Of a stretch of DNA of 64,000 nucleotides, positions 32,968-40,902 are shown in pieces. The position numbers were made by a program, and so were the translations under genes. Origin of the DNA: JAATFS01 sp037145635 (GTDB lineage: Bacteria > Pseudomonadota > Gammaproteobacteria > Xanthomonadales > Xanthomonadaceae); NCBI GenBank assembly GCA_037145635.1, contig JBBCXB010000002.1, forward strand, positions 186,001 through 250,000, written 5' to 3'. The notes beneath the pieces were generated by a model. It did no database searches and was not told the DNA's origin. It saw only the letters and a program-made list of their open reading frames with translations. Numbering within the stretch: the stretch's first letter is position 1; every line of letters begins with the position of its first letter.

Positions 32968-34302
32968 TCACCGCTTCTCGAAGACCGCGATGCTCTCCAC
33001 GTGCGCCGTGTGCGGGAACATGTCCATCGCCCCGGCCGCGGTCAGGGTGAAGCCCTGCTCGTTGACCAGGAAGCCGGCGTCGCGCGCCAGCGAGCCGGGA
33101 TGGCAGCTGACGTAGACGATGCGCGCGAACTGCTTCAGCGGCAGCTGGCGCAGCACGTCGATCGCGCCCGAGCGCGGCGGGTCCAGCAGAAGCTTGTCGA
33201 AGCCCTGCCGCATCCAGGGCGCGTTGCGCTGGTCCTGGGTCAGGTCGGCGGCGTGGAACTGGGCGTTGCCCAGGCCATTGCGCTGCGCGTTCTCGCGCGC
33301 CCGCGCCACCAGCCCCGCATCGCCCTCCACCCCCACCACCTCGCGCACCCCGCGTGCCAGCGGCAGGGTGAAGTTGCCCAGGCCGCAGAACAGGTCCAGC
33401 ACGCGGTCGTCCGCGCGCGCGTCCAGCAGCGCCAGCGCGTGCGCGATCATCTTCTGGTTGAGCGAGGCGTTGACCTGGATGAAGTCCAGCGGACGGAACG
33501 CCAGCTCCACGTCCCACTGCGGCAGCCGGAACGACAGCGGCACCTCCTGCGGGTACAGCGGGTGCACCGTGTCCAGGCCGCCGGGCTGCAGGAAGATCGC
33601 AAAGCCGTGTGCCTGCGCGAACGCGGTCAGGCGCTGGCGGTCGTCCTCGCTGAGCGGCTGCAGGTGGCGCACCGTCAGCGCGATCGCCGCGTCGCCGGCG
33701 ATGAACTCGATCTGCGGGATGTCGCGGCGCCCGTCCAGGCTCTCGACCAGCGCCGCCAGCGCGGACACCTTCTCGCCGATCTCCGGGATCACGGTGTAGC
33801 AGACCGACAGGTCGGCCACGAAACGCGGGTCCAGTTCGCGGAAGCCGACCAGCGTCTTGTCCTTCTTCTCGACCCGCCGCACCGAGAAGCGGCCCTTGCG
33901 GCGATAGCCCCAGGTGTCGCCCACCAGCGCCGGCAGCACCGCCTGCGGCGTGACATGGCCGATGCGCTCCAGGTTGTCCATCAGCACGCGCTGCTTGGCC
34001 ACGATCTGCTGGCCCTCCTCCAGGTGCTGCAGCACGCAGCCGGCGCACACGCCGAAGTGCGGGCAGCGCGGCGCCACGCGCTGCGGCGAGGCCTGCAGCA
34101 CCTCCAGCGTGCGGGCCTCGTCGAAGTGGCGGCTGCGCGCGGTGGGCTCGGCCACCACGGTCTCGCCGGGCAGGCCGCCGCTGACGAAGGTGACCTTGCC
34201 GCCCTCGCCTTCGCGGCGGGCGACACCGCGGCCGTCGTGGCTGAGGTCGGTGATCTGGGTCTGGAACGGGGTGCGGTCGAGGCGGTTTCTGGATCGGGCC
34301 AC
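32968..34302 (-). CDS. rlmD: 23S rRNA (uracil-1939-C5)-methyltransferase RlmD
   Basis: A 444-residue SAM-dependent enzyme that makes 5-methyluridine at position 1939 of 23S rRNA (E. coli RlmD: 433 residues). A TRAM domain is at the N-terminus. The iron-sulfur cluster cysteines are in CPHFGVCAGC near residue 80. The SAM site is DRVLDLFCGLGNFTLPLA near 294, and the catalytic regions are LLLDPPRSGA near 366 and YVSCHPGSLARD with the nucleophilic Cys near 395. The start is a GTG at 34302; the frame upstream is Arg/Cys-rich and has no support. A CTGAAC-N17-GACAAT promoter lies 31 bases upstream. Confidence 0.95.
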   Translation of the reverse strand: MARSRNRLDRTPFQTQITDLSHDGRGVARREGEGGKVTFVSGGLPGETVVAEPTARSRHFDEARTLEVLQASPQRVAPRCPHFGVCAGCVLQHLEEGQQIVAKQRVLMDNLERIGHVTPQAVLPALVGDTWGYRRKGRFSVRRVEKKDKTLVGFRELDPRFVADLSVCYTVIPEIGEKVSALAALVESLDGRRDIPQIEFIAGDAAIALTVRHLQPLSEDDRQRLTAFAQAHGFAIFLQPGGLDTVHPLYPQEVPLSFRLPQWDVELAFRPLDFIQVNASLNQKMIAHALALLDARADDRVLDLFCGLGNFTLPLARGVREVVGVEGDAGLVARARENAQRNGLGNAQFHAADLTQDQRNAPWMRQGFDKLLLDPPRSGAIDVLRQLPLKQFARIVYVSCHPGSLARDAGFLVNEQGFTLTAAGAMDMFPHTAHVESIAVFEKR

Positions 34303-34332
34303 GTGGCGACAGGCTGCGGGCAAAGGGCGCGT

Positions 34333-34361
34333 ATTGTCGCAGAAGCGACTGCACCGTTCAG
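34333..34361 (-). promoter_or_regulatory. Promoter-like CTGAAC-N17-GACAAT upstream of rlmD
   Basis: Minus strand: CTGAAC (34361-34356), 17 bases, GACAAT (34338-34333). Same layout as at nagZ. Distance to the GTG start is 31 bases. Confidence 0.5.
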
Positions 34362-34463
34362 CCTGCGCCGGCGCGGCCGATTGTCGTTTGTGGCGAAGGC
34401 AGGCAAACTTTCGGCGCCGCATGCCGATTACTATGCTGCGGCGATCGCTGACAAGGAGGCAGC

Positions 34464-35186
34464 ATGATCATGGCATCCCAACAGGAACCCCGGCCCCGGC
34501 TGCTGCTGGTCGAGGACGACCCGATCAGCCGCGGATTCTTCCAGGCCGCGCTGGAAGCGCTGCCCGCGCAGGTCGATGGCGCCGACTCGGTGGCCTCGGC
34601 GCTGGCACGAAGCCGTGTGCAGCGTCACGATCTCTGGTTGATCGACGTCAATCTTCCCGACGGTAGCGGCACCGAGCTGCTGGCGTCGCTGCGGCAGATG
34701 CACCCGGACACGCCGGCACTGGCCCACACCGCCGATGGCGAATCCTCGACCCAGCGCCACCTGCAGGCCCTGGGCTTCCTGGAAATGCTGGTCAAGCCGC
34801 TGTCGGCCGAGCGCCTGCTGCAGGCGGTGCGGCGCGGGCTGACCCGCGGCCGCTTCGGGCATGCCCCGGCCGGCGTGCAGGACATCGCCGCGGCGGACTG
34901 GGACGAGACCGCCGCGCTGGCGGCGCTGAACGGGCAGCAGAACCATCTCGACGCCCTGCGCGAGCTGTTCCTGGCCGAGTTGCCGGGCACCCGCGACGCG
35001 GTCGATTCCGCGCTGAAGGTCGCCGACGATCGGGCCCTGAGCAACCACCTGCACCGGCTGCAGGCCAGCTGCGGCTTCGTCGGCGCCTCGCGCCTGGCCG
35101 GCGCGGTGCGCCAGCTGCGCGGCGACCCGGACTCGTCGATGGCGCGCAGCCGCTTCCATGAGGCGGTGGCCGCGTTGCTGCACTGA
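34464..35186 (+). CDS. Response regulator with C-terminal Hpt domain
   Basis: A 240-residue cytoplasmic signalling protein with an N-terminal receiver (phospho-acceptor Asp61 in LIDVNLPDGSG; Lys in EMLVKPLS near 110) and a C-terminal histidine phosphotransfer domain (about 150-240; His197 in HLHRLQASCGFVGA). There is no DNA-binding or enzymatic output domain and no kinase gene nearby. It could relay phosphate from an orphan or hybrid kinase elsewhere. AAGGAGG ends 4 bases before the ATG at 34464, which is a strong ribosome site. A TACTAT box at 34429 may be the -10. Confidence 0.87.
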   Translation: MIMASQQEPRPRLLLVEDDPISRGFFQAALEALPAQVDGADSVASALARSRVQRHDLWLIDVNLPDGSGTELLASLRQMHPDTPALAHTADGESSTQRHLQALGFLEMLVKPLSAERLLQAVRRGLTRGRFGHAPAGVQDIAAADWDETAALAALNGQQNHLDALRELFLAELPGTRDAVDSALKVADDRALSNHLHRLQASCGFVGASRLAGAVRQLRGDPDSSMARSRFHEAVAALLH

Positions 35187-35236
35187 GCGCGGCGCGGGGA
35201 CCGGCCGGCACGCCCGGCCCTGCAGCGAGGGCACGC

Positions 35237-35977
35237 CTAGGGCGTCGAGGGACGCGTGGCGGCCGGGCGGCTGAGGTCCTCCAGCATCTCCCACGACTTG
35301 AGGCCGCGCCCGCCGAGGTGGTGCAGCAGCACCGCGCGCATGCTGCGGCGCAGGCCCGGCATGTCCTCGGCGCCGGGCGGCGTGTCGGCGGCCAGCGCCC
35401 GCAGCGCGGCCCCGGTCACCGTGCCGCGGCGCTCGCCGTCGCGCTCGGACAGCACCCGCTGCGCGCCGTCCAGCGGATCCAGGCGGTAGCGCGCGGCCGG
35501 GTCCAGCGGCTCGCCGTCGGCGTCGTGGTGTGGGTCGAATCCGAAACCCAGCCCTTCCAGCAGGTCACGCTCGAAGCGGCGCAGCGACCATGCCAGCCCC
35601 TCCGGCCCGGCCAGCCGTCCGCGCAGGGTGGCGTAGGCCTGATAGACCTCCGGCAGCGGATCGTGGCGCGGCGCCAGCCGCAGCAGCAGCTCGCTGACGT
35701 AGAACCCGGCCAGCATCGCCTCCCCGGCCAGCCGCGGCGCCGCATCCAGCGCCTCGGCCGCGCGCAGCTGGGCCAGCTCGCCGCGCTGCACGGCGGTGAA
35801 GCGGATCCACTGCAGCGGTTGCAGCGCGGCCCGCAGGGGCTGCTTCTTCGGCCCCTGGACTCCGCGCGCCAGCAGCCCGATGCGCCCGTACCCCGCGCTC
35901 AGCGCCTCGACCAGCAGGCTGGTCTCGCGCCAGGGCCGGACATGCAGGACGAAGGCGGGTTCGTCGTCTATGCGCAT
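35237..35977 (-). CDS. recO: DNA repair protein RecO
   Basis: A 246-residue recombination mediator that with RecR loads RecA onto SSB-coated single-stranded DNA. The N-terminal OB-fold contains EPAFVLHVRPWRETSLLVEAL and ARGVQGPKK, both typical of RecO. The C-terminal helical region carries RSMRAVLLHHLGGRGLKSWEML. The zinc-binding cysteines found in some RecO proteins are absent, as usual in gamma-proteobacteria. It follows era in the same order as in many proteobacteria, with a palindromic spacer between. Confidence 0.94.
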   Translation of the reverse strand: MRIDDEPAFVLHVRPWRETSLLVEALSAGYGRIGLLARGVQGPKKQPLRAALQPLQWIRFTAVQRGELAQLRAAEALDAAPRLAGEAMLAGFYVSELLLRLAPRHDPLPEVYQAYATLRGRLAGPEGLAWSLRRFERDLLEGLGFGFDPHHDADGEPLDPAARYRLDPLDGAQRVLSERDGERRGTVTGAALRALAADTPPGAEDMPGLRRSMRAVLLHHLGGRGLKSWEMLEDLSRPAATRPSTP

Positions 35978-36086
35978 GGGGGGGCTGGGATCGGGGAGCG
36001 GGGATCCGGGAGGGGCGGAAGCGATACCCGGGTCGCCTGAAGGGCCCGGCGGTCGCCGATCGCTAGTCGCGGTTCCCCGGTCCCGG
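35978..36086 (+). repeat. G-rich palindromic intergenic element between recO and era
   Basis: The recO start codon is followed on the plus strand by GGGGGGCTGGGATCGGGGAG and more G-runs to 36020. The right arm (36060-36086) ends GGTTCCCCGGTCCCGGCGTCC, which is the complement type. It lies between the recO start and the era stop. Confidence 0.6.
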
Positions 36087-36091
36087 CGTCC

Positions 36092-36988
36092 TCACTCGTA
36101 GCCGAACGCCTTGAGCGCGGCTTCGTCGTCCGACCAGCCCTCGCGCACGCGCACCCAGGTCTCCAGGAAGACCTTGGCGCCGAACAGGCGCTCCATCTGC
36201 TGGCGGGCCTTGGCGCCGATCTCCTTCAGGCGGGTGCCGCCCTTGCCGATCACGATCGCCTTCTGGCCCTCGCGCTCGACCCAGATCACCGCGCCGATGC
36301 GCAGCAGCGCACCGTCCTCGGCGAACCGCTCGATCTCCACCGTGGTGGCGTACGGCAGTTCCTCGCCGAGCTGGCGCATCAGCTGCTCGCGCACCAGCTC
36401 GCCGGCCAGGAAGCGCTGGCTGCGGTCGGTGATCTCGTCCTCGCCGAACATCGGCTCGGCTTCCGGCAGCAGCGCCAGCACGTCCTTGACCAGCGCCTCC
36501 AGGCCCTTGCGCTTGAGCGCCGACACCGGGTGCACCGCCGCGAAGCTGCGGCCCTCGCTGACCTGGGCCAGGAACGGCAGCAGCGCGGCCTTGTCCTTGA
36601 GCCGGTCGATCTTGTTGACCACCAGCAGCACCGGGACGCCGGCGTCGCTGAGCACGTTGAAGGCGAGCGTGTCCTCGTCGTCCCAGCGGCCGGCCTCGAT
36701 CACCAGCACCGCGGCGTCCACGCCCTCCAGCGAGCCGCGCGCGGCACGGTTCATCACCCGGTTCATCGCGCGCTTCTGCTCGCGGTGCAGGCCGGGGGTG
36801 TCCACCAGCACGATCTGCCCTTCCGGGAAGGTCGCGATGCCCAGCAACCGGTGCCGGGTGGTCTGCGGACGGTTGGAGACGATGCTGACCTTGGCCCCTA
36901 CCAGCGCGTTGGTCAGGGTGGATTTGCCGACGTTCGGGCGGCCGATCACGGCCACGCTGCCGCTACGATGGGAAGTCACTTCGCTCAC
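36092..36988 (-). CDS. era: GTPase Era
   Basis: A 298-residue essential GTPase that binds 16S rRNA and guides 30S ribosome maturation. G1 is GRPNVGKST, G3 DTPGLH, G4 VNKIDRLKD; the C-terminal KH domain has KAIVIGKGGTRLKEIGAKAR. The GTG start at 36988 overlaps the rnc stop by GTGA. This coupling of era to rnc is conserved in E. coli and many other proteobacteria. Length is near the usual 300. Confidence 0.97.
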   Translation of the reverse strand: MSEVTSHRSGSVAVIGRPNVGKSTLTNALVGAKVSIVSNRPQTTRHRLLGIATFPEGQIVLVDTPGLHREQKRAMNRVMNRAARGSLEGVDAAVLVIEAGRWDDEDTLAFNVLSDAGVPVLLVVNKIDRLKDKAALLPFLAQVSEGRSFAAVHPVSALKRKGLEALVKDVLALLPEAEPMFGEDEITDRSQRFLAGELVREQLMRQLGEELPYATTVEIERFAEDGALLRIGAVIWVEREGQKAIVIGKGGTRLKEIGAKARQQMERLFGAKVFLETWVRVREGWSDDEAALKAFGYE

Positions 36989-37665
36989 TTGCTCGAATCC
37001 AGTTGTCGGATGACGGTGGCTGCGGCCTGCTGTTCGGCCAGGCGCCGCGAGGTGCCCTCGCCTTCGGCCTGCAGCGGTGGGTGGCTGAGGGTGCAGCCTA
37101 CCCGGAATTGCTTGGCGTGGTCGTCGCCGGCCTCGGAGATCAGCTCGTAGGCCGGCAGCGGCAGCTGGCGGGCCTGCAGCCATTCCTGCAGCCGGGTCTT
37201 GGCGTCCTTCTCGGGCTTGCCCACCGGCAGCGCCGCCAGCGCGCTCTCGAACCAGGGCAGCACCACCGCGCGGCAGGCCTCGAAGCCGGCATCCAGGTAG
37301 ATCGCCGCCACCACCGCCTCCACCGCATCGGCCAGGATCGAATCGCGGCGATGGCCGCCGGACTTGAGTTCGCCGGGCCCCAGCGTCAACCGCTCGCCCA
37401 GCTCGAGGTGGCGCCCGATCACCGCGAGCGCGGCCTCGCGCACCAGCTCGGCGCGGGCGCGGGTGAGCGCGCCTTCGTCGGCCTTGGGCCAGCGCAGGTA
37501 CAGCGCCTCGGCGACCAGCAGGTTGACGATGCCGTCGCCGAGGAACTCCAGGCGTTCGTTGTGCGGCGCACCGGCGCTGCGGTGCGTGAGCGCCTGCGCC
37601 AGCAGGGCCGGGTTGGCGAACGCGTGCCCGATCCGGTCGCCGCGCTGGAAGGTCCTATTCGCCAC
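36985..37665 (-). CDS. rnc: Ribonuclease III
   Basis: A 226-residue double-strand-specific endoribonuclease that processes rRNA precursors and structured mRNAs. The signature ERLEFLGDGIVNLLVAEALY near residue 37 holds the metal-binding acidic residues, and ILADAVEAVVAAIYLDAG near 109 holds the second set. The C-terminal dsRNA-binding domain (about 155-226) includes SRRLAEQQAAATVI. The start is GTG at 37665, which overlaps the 3' end of the DUF4845 gene by 11 bases. Confidence 0.96.
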   Translation of the reverse strand: MANRTFQRGDRIGHAFANPALLAQALTHRSAGAPHNERLEFLGDGIVNLLVAEALYLRWPKADEGALTRARAELVREAALAVIGRHLELGERLTLGPGELKSGGHRRDSILADAVEAVVAAIYLDAGFEACRAVVLPWFESALAALPVGKPEKDAKTRLQEWLQARQLPLPAYELISEAGDDHAKQFRVGCTLSHPPLQAEGEGTSRRLAEQQAAATVIRQLDSSK

Positions 37666-38032
37666 TGCGCCCCGTCAGGTCCTGGGTGCTGTCGAACTTG
37701 CCGACGACGTCGAGATTGCCGAGCAGCGGCCGCCGCACCTCGTAGGCGACGTGCATGCGCCAGCCGCCGTCAACGCGCTCGAACTTGACGTCGTCCTTGT
37801 CCACGTTCTCCGAATAGCTGATGTAGAGCCGCCGGAAGAACAGGTCCTTGGCCCGTGCCGGGTCCATGTCGGCGCTGCCCGGCTCGTTGGCCAGGCTCTT
37901 CATCGCGGTACGCACCGCGTAGTACTCCTGGTACATCGGGAACAGCTTCATGCCGATGTAGACCGCGAACCCGACCACCGCCAGCACCACCACGAACGAC
38001 GTCAGCGTCATTCCTTCCTGCCTGCGCTTCAT
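37655..38032 (-). CDS. DUF4845 membrane-anchored protein
   Basis: A 125-residue protein with one N-terminal membrane helix (GMTLTSFVVVLAVVGFAVYIG, residues 7-27) that resembles a type IV pilin-like or single-pass anchor, and a periplasmic domain matching DUF4845. This family is nearly always found between lepB and rnc in gamma-proteobacteria. Function unknown. ATG 38032 has AAGG upstream, and the basic MKRRQEG start fits an anchored protein. The 3' end overlaps rnc. Confidence 0.9.
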   Translation of the reverse strand: MKRRQEGMTLTSFVVVLAVVGFAVYIGMKLFPMYQEYYAVRTAMKSLANEPGSADMDPARAKDLFFRRLYISYSENVDKDDVKFERVDGGWRMHVAYEVRRPLLGNLDVVGKFDSTQDLTGRSGE

Positions 38033-38059
38033 CTGCCTTCCCCCGGCTGCCATGCGTGA

Positions 38060-38854
38060 TTACTGAATCCCGGTCCCGATCCGCGACGGATCGAAACTGC
38101 CCTTGCAGAACCAGCCCTCGCAGTTCAGCCAGATCATGAACGCCTTGCCGCGCAGGTTCTGCTCGGGCAGGAAGTGGGTCTGGGTCCAGAAGCGGCTGTC
38201 CTCGCTGTTGTCGCGGTTGTCGCCCATCACGAAATACTGTCCGGCCGGCACCACCCAGTCGCCCTGGCCCTCGTCGCGGTAATGGCCCAGCCACTCCAGC
38301 ACGGTGTGGGTGCGGCCCGGCAGCTGCTCGACCAGCAGCGTCGGCGACGGCAGGCCCACGCCCTTGCCCAGGTATTCGCCCTTGACCTCGTACTTCATCG
38401 CCTGGCCGTTGACGTACAGGGTGTCGCCGTGGAAGCCGATGCGGTCGCCCGGCAGGCCGATCACGCGCTTGATCCAGTTCTGGTCGGGCGCGTGCGGCGG
38501 CTTGAACACCACCACGTCGCCGCGCTTGGGCTCGCCGGTGGGAATGAACTTGGTGTTGGTGATCGGCAGGCGGAAGCCGTAGGCGAACTTGTTGACCAGG
38601 ATGAAATCGCCGATCAGCAGGTTCGGCATCATCGAGCTGGACGGGATCTTGTACGGCTCGGCGACGAAGCTGCGCAGGATCAGCACCACCGCCAGCACCG
38701 GGAAGAACGCCCGCGAATAGTCCACCACCGCCGGCTCGGTATCCAGCAGGCCGGCGCGCGCGGCGCGGCGCCTGGCCAGGAACAGCCGGTCCAGCAGCCA
38801 GATGAAGCCGGTGACCAGGGTCAGCACTACCAGCGCGATTTCAAACCATTTCAT
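38060..38854 (-). CDS. lepB: Signal peptidase I
   Basis: A 264-residue inner-membrane serine protease that removes signal peptides from exported proteins. Two N-terminal helices (about 4-24 and 48-66) anchor it. The catalytic Ser lies in PSSSMMPNLLIGD near residue 77, the catalytic Lys in NWIKRVIGLPGDRIG near 132, and the box E signature is VMGDNRDNSEDSRFW near 218. ATG 38854 was preferred because it directly precedes the first helix; the longer frame runs into the repeat spacer. Order lepA-lepB-DUF4845-rnc-era is conserved. Confidence 0.96.
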   Translation of the reverse strand: MKWFEIALVVLTLVTGFIWLLDRLFLARRRAARAGLLDTEPAVVDYSRAFFPVLAVVLILRSFVAEPYKIPSSSMMPNLLIGDFILVNKFAYGFRLPITNTKFIPTGEPKRGDVVVFKPPHAPDQNWIKRVIGLPGDRIGFHGDTLYVNGQAMKYEVKGEYLGKGVGLPSPTLLVEQLPGRTHTVLEWLGHYRDEGQGDWVVPAGQYFVMGDNRDNSEDSRFWTQTHFLPEQNLRGKAFMIWLNCEGWFCKGSFDPSRIGTGIQ

Positions 38855-38865
38855 TCGGGTTCCTT

Positions 38866-38953
38866 CGGAATGGGAGTCGGGAATCGGGAACCGGGAACGG
38901 GAACGGCACGCGCGATCGCAGGTCCATTCCCCTCTCCCCATTCACCATTCCCA
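38866..38953 (+). repeat. G-rich palindromic intergenic element between lepB and lepA
   Basis: Left arm on the plus strand: GGAATGGGAGTCGGGAATCG and GGGAACC/GGGAACGGG units. Right arm: CCATTCCCCTCTCCCCATTC and CCATTCCC, complementary to the left arm type. It fills the gap between the lepB start and the lepA stop. Confidence 0.75.
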
Positions 38954-38954
38954 G

Positions 38955-40760
38955 CTATTTGTCCATCTGCAGCACGGCCAGGAAGGCTTCCTGCGGGATT
39001 TCCACGCGCCCGACCTGCTTCATGCGCTTCTTGCCTTCCTTCTGTTTCTCGAGCAGCTTCTTCTTGCGCGAAACGTCGCCACCATAGCACTTGGCCAGCA
39101 CGTTCTTGCGCATCGCCTTGACCGTGGAACGGGAGATGATCTGCGAGCCGACCGCGGCCTGGATCGCCACGTCGAACATCTGCCGCGGGATCAGGTCCTT
39201 CATCTTCTCGCACAGCTCGCGGCCGCGCCGGTCGGCATGGCTGCGGTGCACGATGATGCTCAGCGCGTCGACCTTGTCGCCGTTGATCAGCGTGTCCACG
39301 CGCACGAACGGGCCGGCCTGGAAGCGCAGGAACTGGTAGTCCAGCGAGGCGTAGCCGCGGCTGACCGACTTGAGCTTGTCGAAGAAGTCCAGCACCACCT
39401 CGGCCATCGGCAGCTCGTAGCTGATCTGCACCTGGCTGCCGAGGTAGCTGATGCCGATCTGGCTGCCGCGCTTCTCCTCGCACAGCGTGATCACGTTGCC
39501 GACATAGTCCGGCGGCGTGAGGATGTTGGCGCGGATGATCGGCTCGCGGATCTCCTCGACGTGGTTCAGCGGCGGCAGCTTGGACGGGTTGTCCATCGGC
39601 ACGATGCTGCCGTCGGTCTTGAGCACCTCGTAGATCACCGTCGGCGCGGTCGAGATCAGGTTGAGGTCGTACTCGCGCTCCAGCCGCTCCTGCACGATCT
39701 CCATGTGCAGCATGCCGAGGAAGCCGCAGCGGAAGCCGAAGCCCATCGCCTCGGAGCTTTCCGGCTCGAAGCGCAGCGCGGCGTCGTTGAGGCGCAGCTT
39801 GTCCAGCGCCTCGCGCAGGTCCGGGTAGTCCTCGGCATCGACCGGGAACAGGCCGGCGAACACGCGCGGCTGCATTTCCTGGAAGCCGGGCAGCGCGCTG
39901 GGCGCCGGGTCGCCGGCCTGGGTCAGGGTGTCGCCGACCGGCGCGCCGTGCACGTCCTTGATGCTGGCGGTGACCCAGCCCACCTCGCCGGCGGAGAGCT
40001 TCTTCAGCGGGGTGCGCTTGGGCGTGAACACGCCGACCGCGTCGACCTGGTGCGCGCGCCCGGTGGACATCACCTGCAGCTTGTCGCCGGGCTTGATCTC
40101 GCCCTGCATCACCCGCACCAGCGAGACCACGCCCAGGTAGTTGTCGAACCACGAGTCGATGATCAGCGCCTGCAGCTTGTCGGTGTCGCGCGGCGCCGGC
40201 GGCGGGATGCGCTGCACGATCGCCTCGAGCACCGCTTCGACGTTGAGGCCGGTCTTGGCGCTGACCGCCACCGCGTCCTCGGCGTCGATGCCGATCACCG
40301 CCTCGATCTCGGCCTTGGCGCGTTCGATGTCGGCGGTGGGCAGGTCGATCTTGTTGAGCACCGGCACCACTTCCAGCCCCTGCTCCACCGCGGTGTAGCA
40401 GTTGGCCACCGACTGCGCCTCGACGCCCTGCGCGGCGTCGACCACCAGCAGCGCGCCCTCGCAGGCGGCCAGCGAGCGGCTGACCTCATAGGAGAAGTCG
40501 ACGTGGCCGGGGGTGTCGATGAAGTTCAGGAAATAGGTCTGCCCGTCCTTGGCGGTATACGGCAAGGAAACGGACTGGGCCTTGATGGTGATCCCACGCT
40601 CGCGCTCGATCGGGTTCGAGTCGAGCACCTGCGCCTCCATTTCGCGCGCCTGGAGGCCGCCGCAGAGCTGGATGATGCGATCGGCCAGGGTGGACTTGCC
40701 GTGGTCGACGTGGGCGATGATGGAGAAGTTGCGGATGTTCCGCATCGGATCAGAGGGCAT
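38955..40760 (-). CDS. lepA: Elongation factor 4 (LepA)
   Basis: A 601-residue ribosome-binding GTPase that helps in 30S assembly and in rescuing or back-translocating stalled ribosomes. G1 is SIIAHVDHGKSTLADRI, G3 DTPGHVDFSYE, G4 NKIDLPTAD. The C-terminal LepA-specific domain ends in FLAVLQMDK. The start could be Met1 (40760) or Met6 (40745); neither has a clear ribosome site, and the common homologue start MRNIRNFS corresponds to 40745. Confidence 0.97.
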   Translation of the reverse strand: MPSDPMRNIRNFSIIAHVDHGKSTLADRIIQLCGGLQAREMEAQVLDSNPIERERGITIKAQSVSLPYTAKDGQTYFLNFIDTPGHVDFSYEVSRSLAACEGALLVVDAAQGVEAQSVANCYTAVEQGLEVVPVLNKIDLPTADIERAKAEIEAVIGIDAEDAVAVSAKTGLNVEAVLEAIVQRIPPPAPRDTDKLQALIIDSWFDNYLGVVSLVRVMQGEIKPGDKLQVMSTGRAHQVDAVGVFTPKRTPLKKLSAGEVGWVTASIKDVHGAPVGDTLTQAGDPAPSALPGFQEMQPRVFAGLFPVDAEDYPDLREALDKLRLNDAALRFEPESSEAMGFGFRCGFLGMLHMEIVQERLEREYDLNLISTAPTVIYEVLKTDGSIVPMDNPSKLPPLNHVEEIREPIIRANILTPPDYVGNVITLCEEKRGSQIGISYLGSQVQISYELPMAEVVLDFFDKLKSVSRGYASLDYQFLRFQAGPFVRVDTLINGDKVDALSIIVHRSHADRRGRELCEKMKDLIPRQMFDVAIQAAVGSQIISRSTVKAMRKNVLAKCYGGDVSRKKKLLEKQKEGKKRMKQVGRVEIPQEAFLAVLQMDK

Positions 40761-40814
40761 GGAGGTGGGCGGCGGCGTTGCCGTCGTCAGGGTAACGCAG
40801 CATTATCGCACGCC

Positions 40815-40902
40815 TTGGGGGCGGGAATGGGGAACGGGGAGCCGGGAACGGCGCTGACCCCTCCGATGCCGCACTCCCGCGTCCCGATGCCCGGCCTCCG
40901 GA
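40815..40902 (+). repeat. G-rich palindromic intergenic element between lepA and mucD
   Basis: Left arm GGGGGCGGGAATGGGGAACG and GGGAACGG; right arm holds CTCCCGCGTCCCGATGCCCGGCC. It fills the gap between the lepA start and the mucD stop. Confidence 0.65.
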
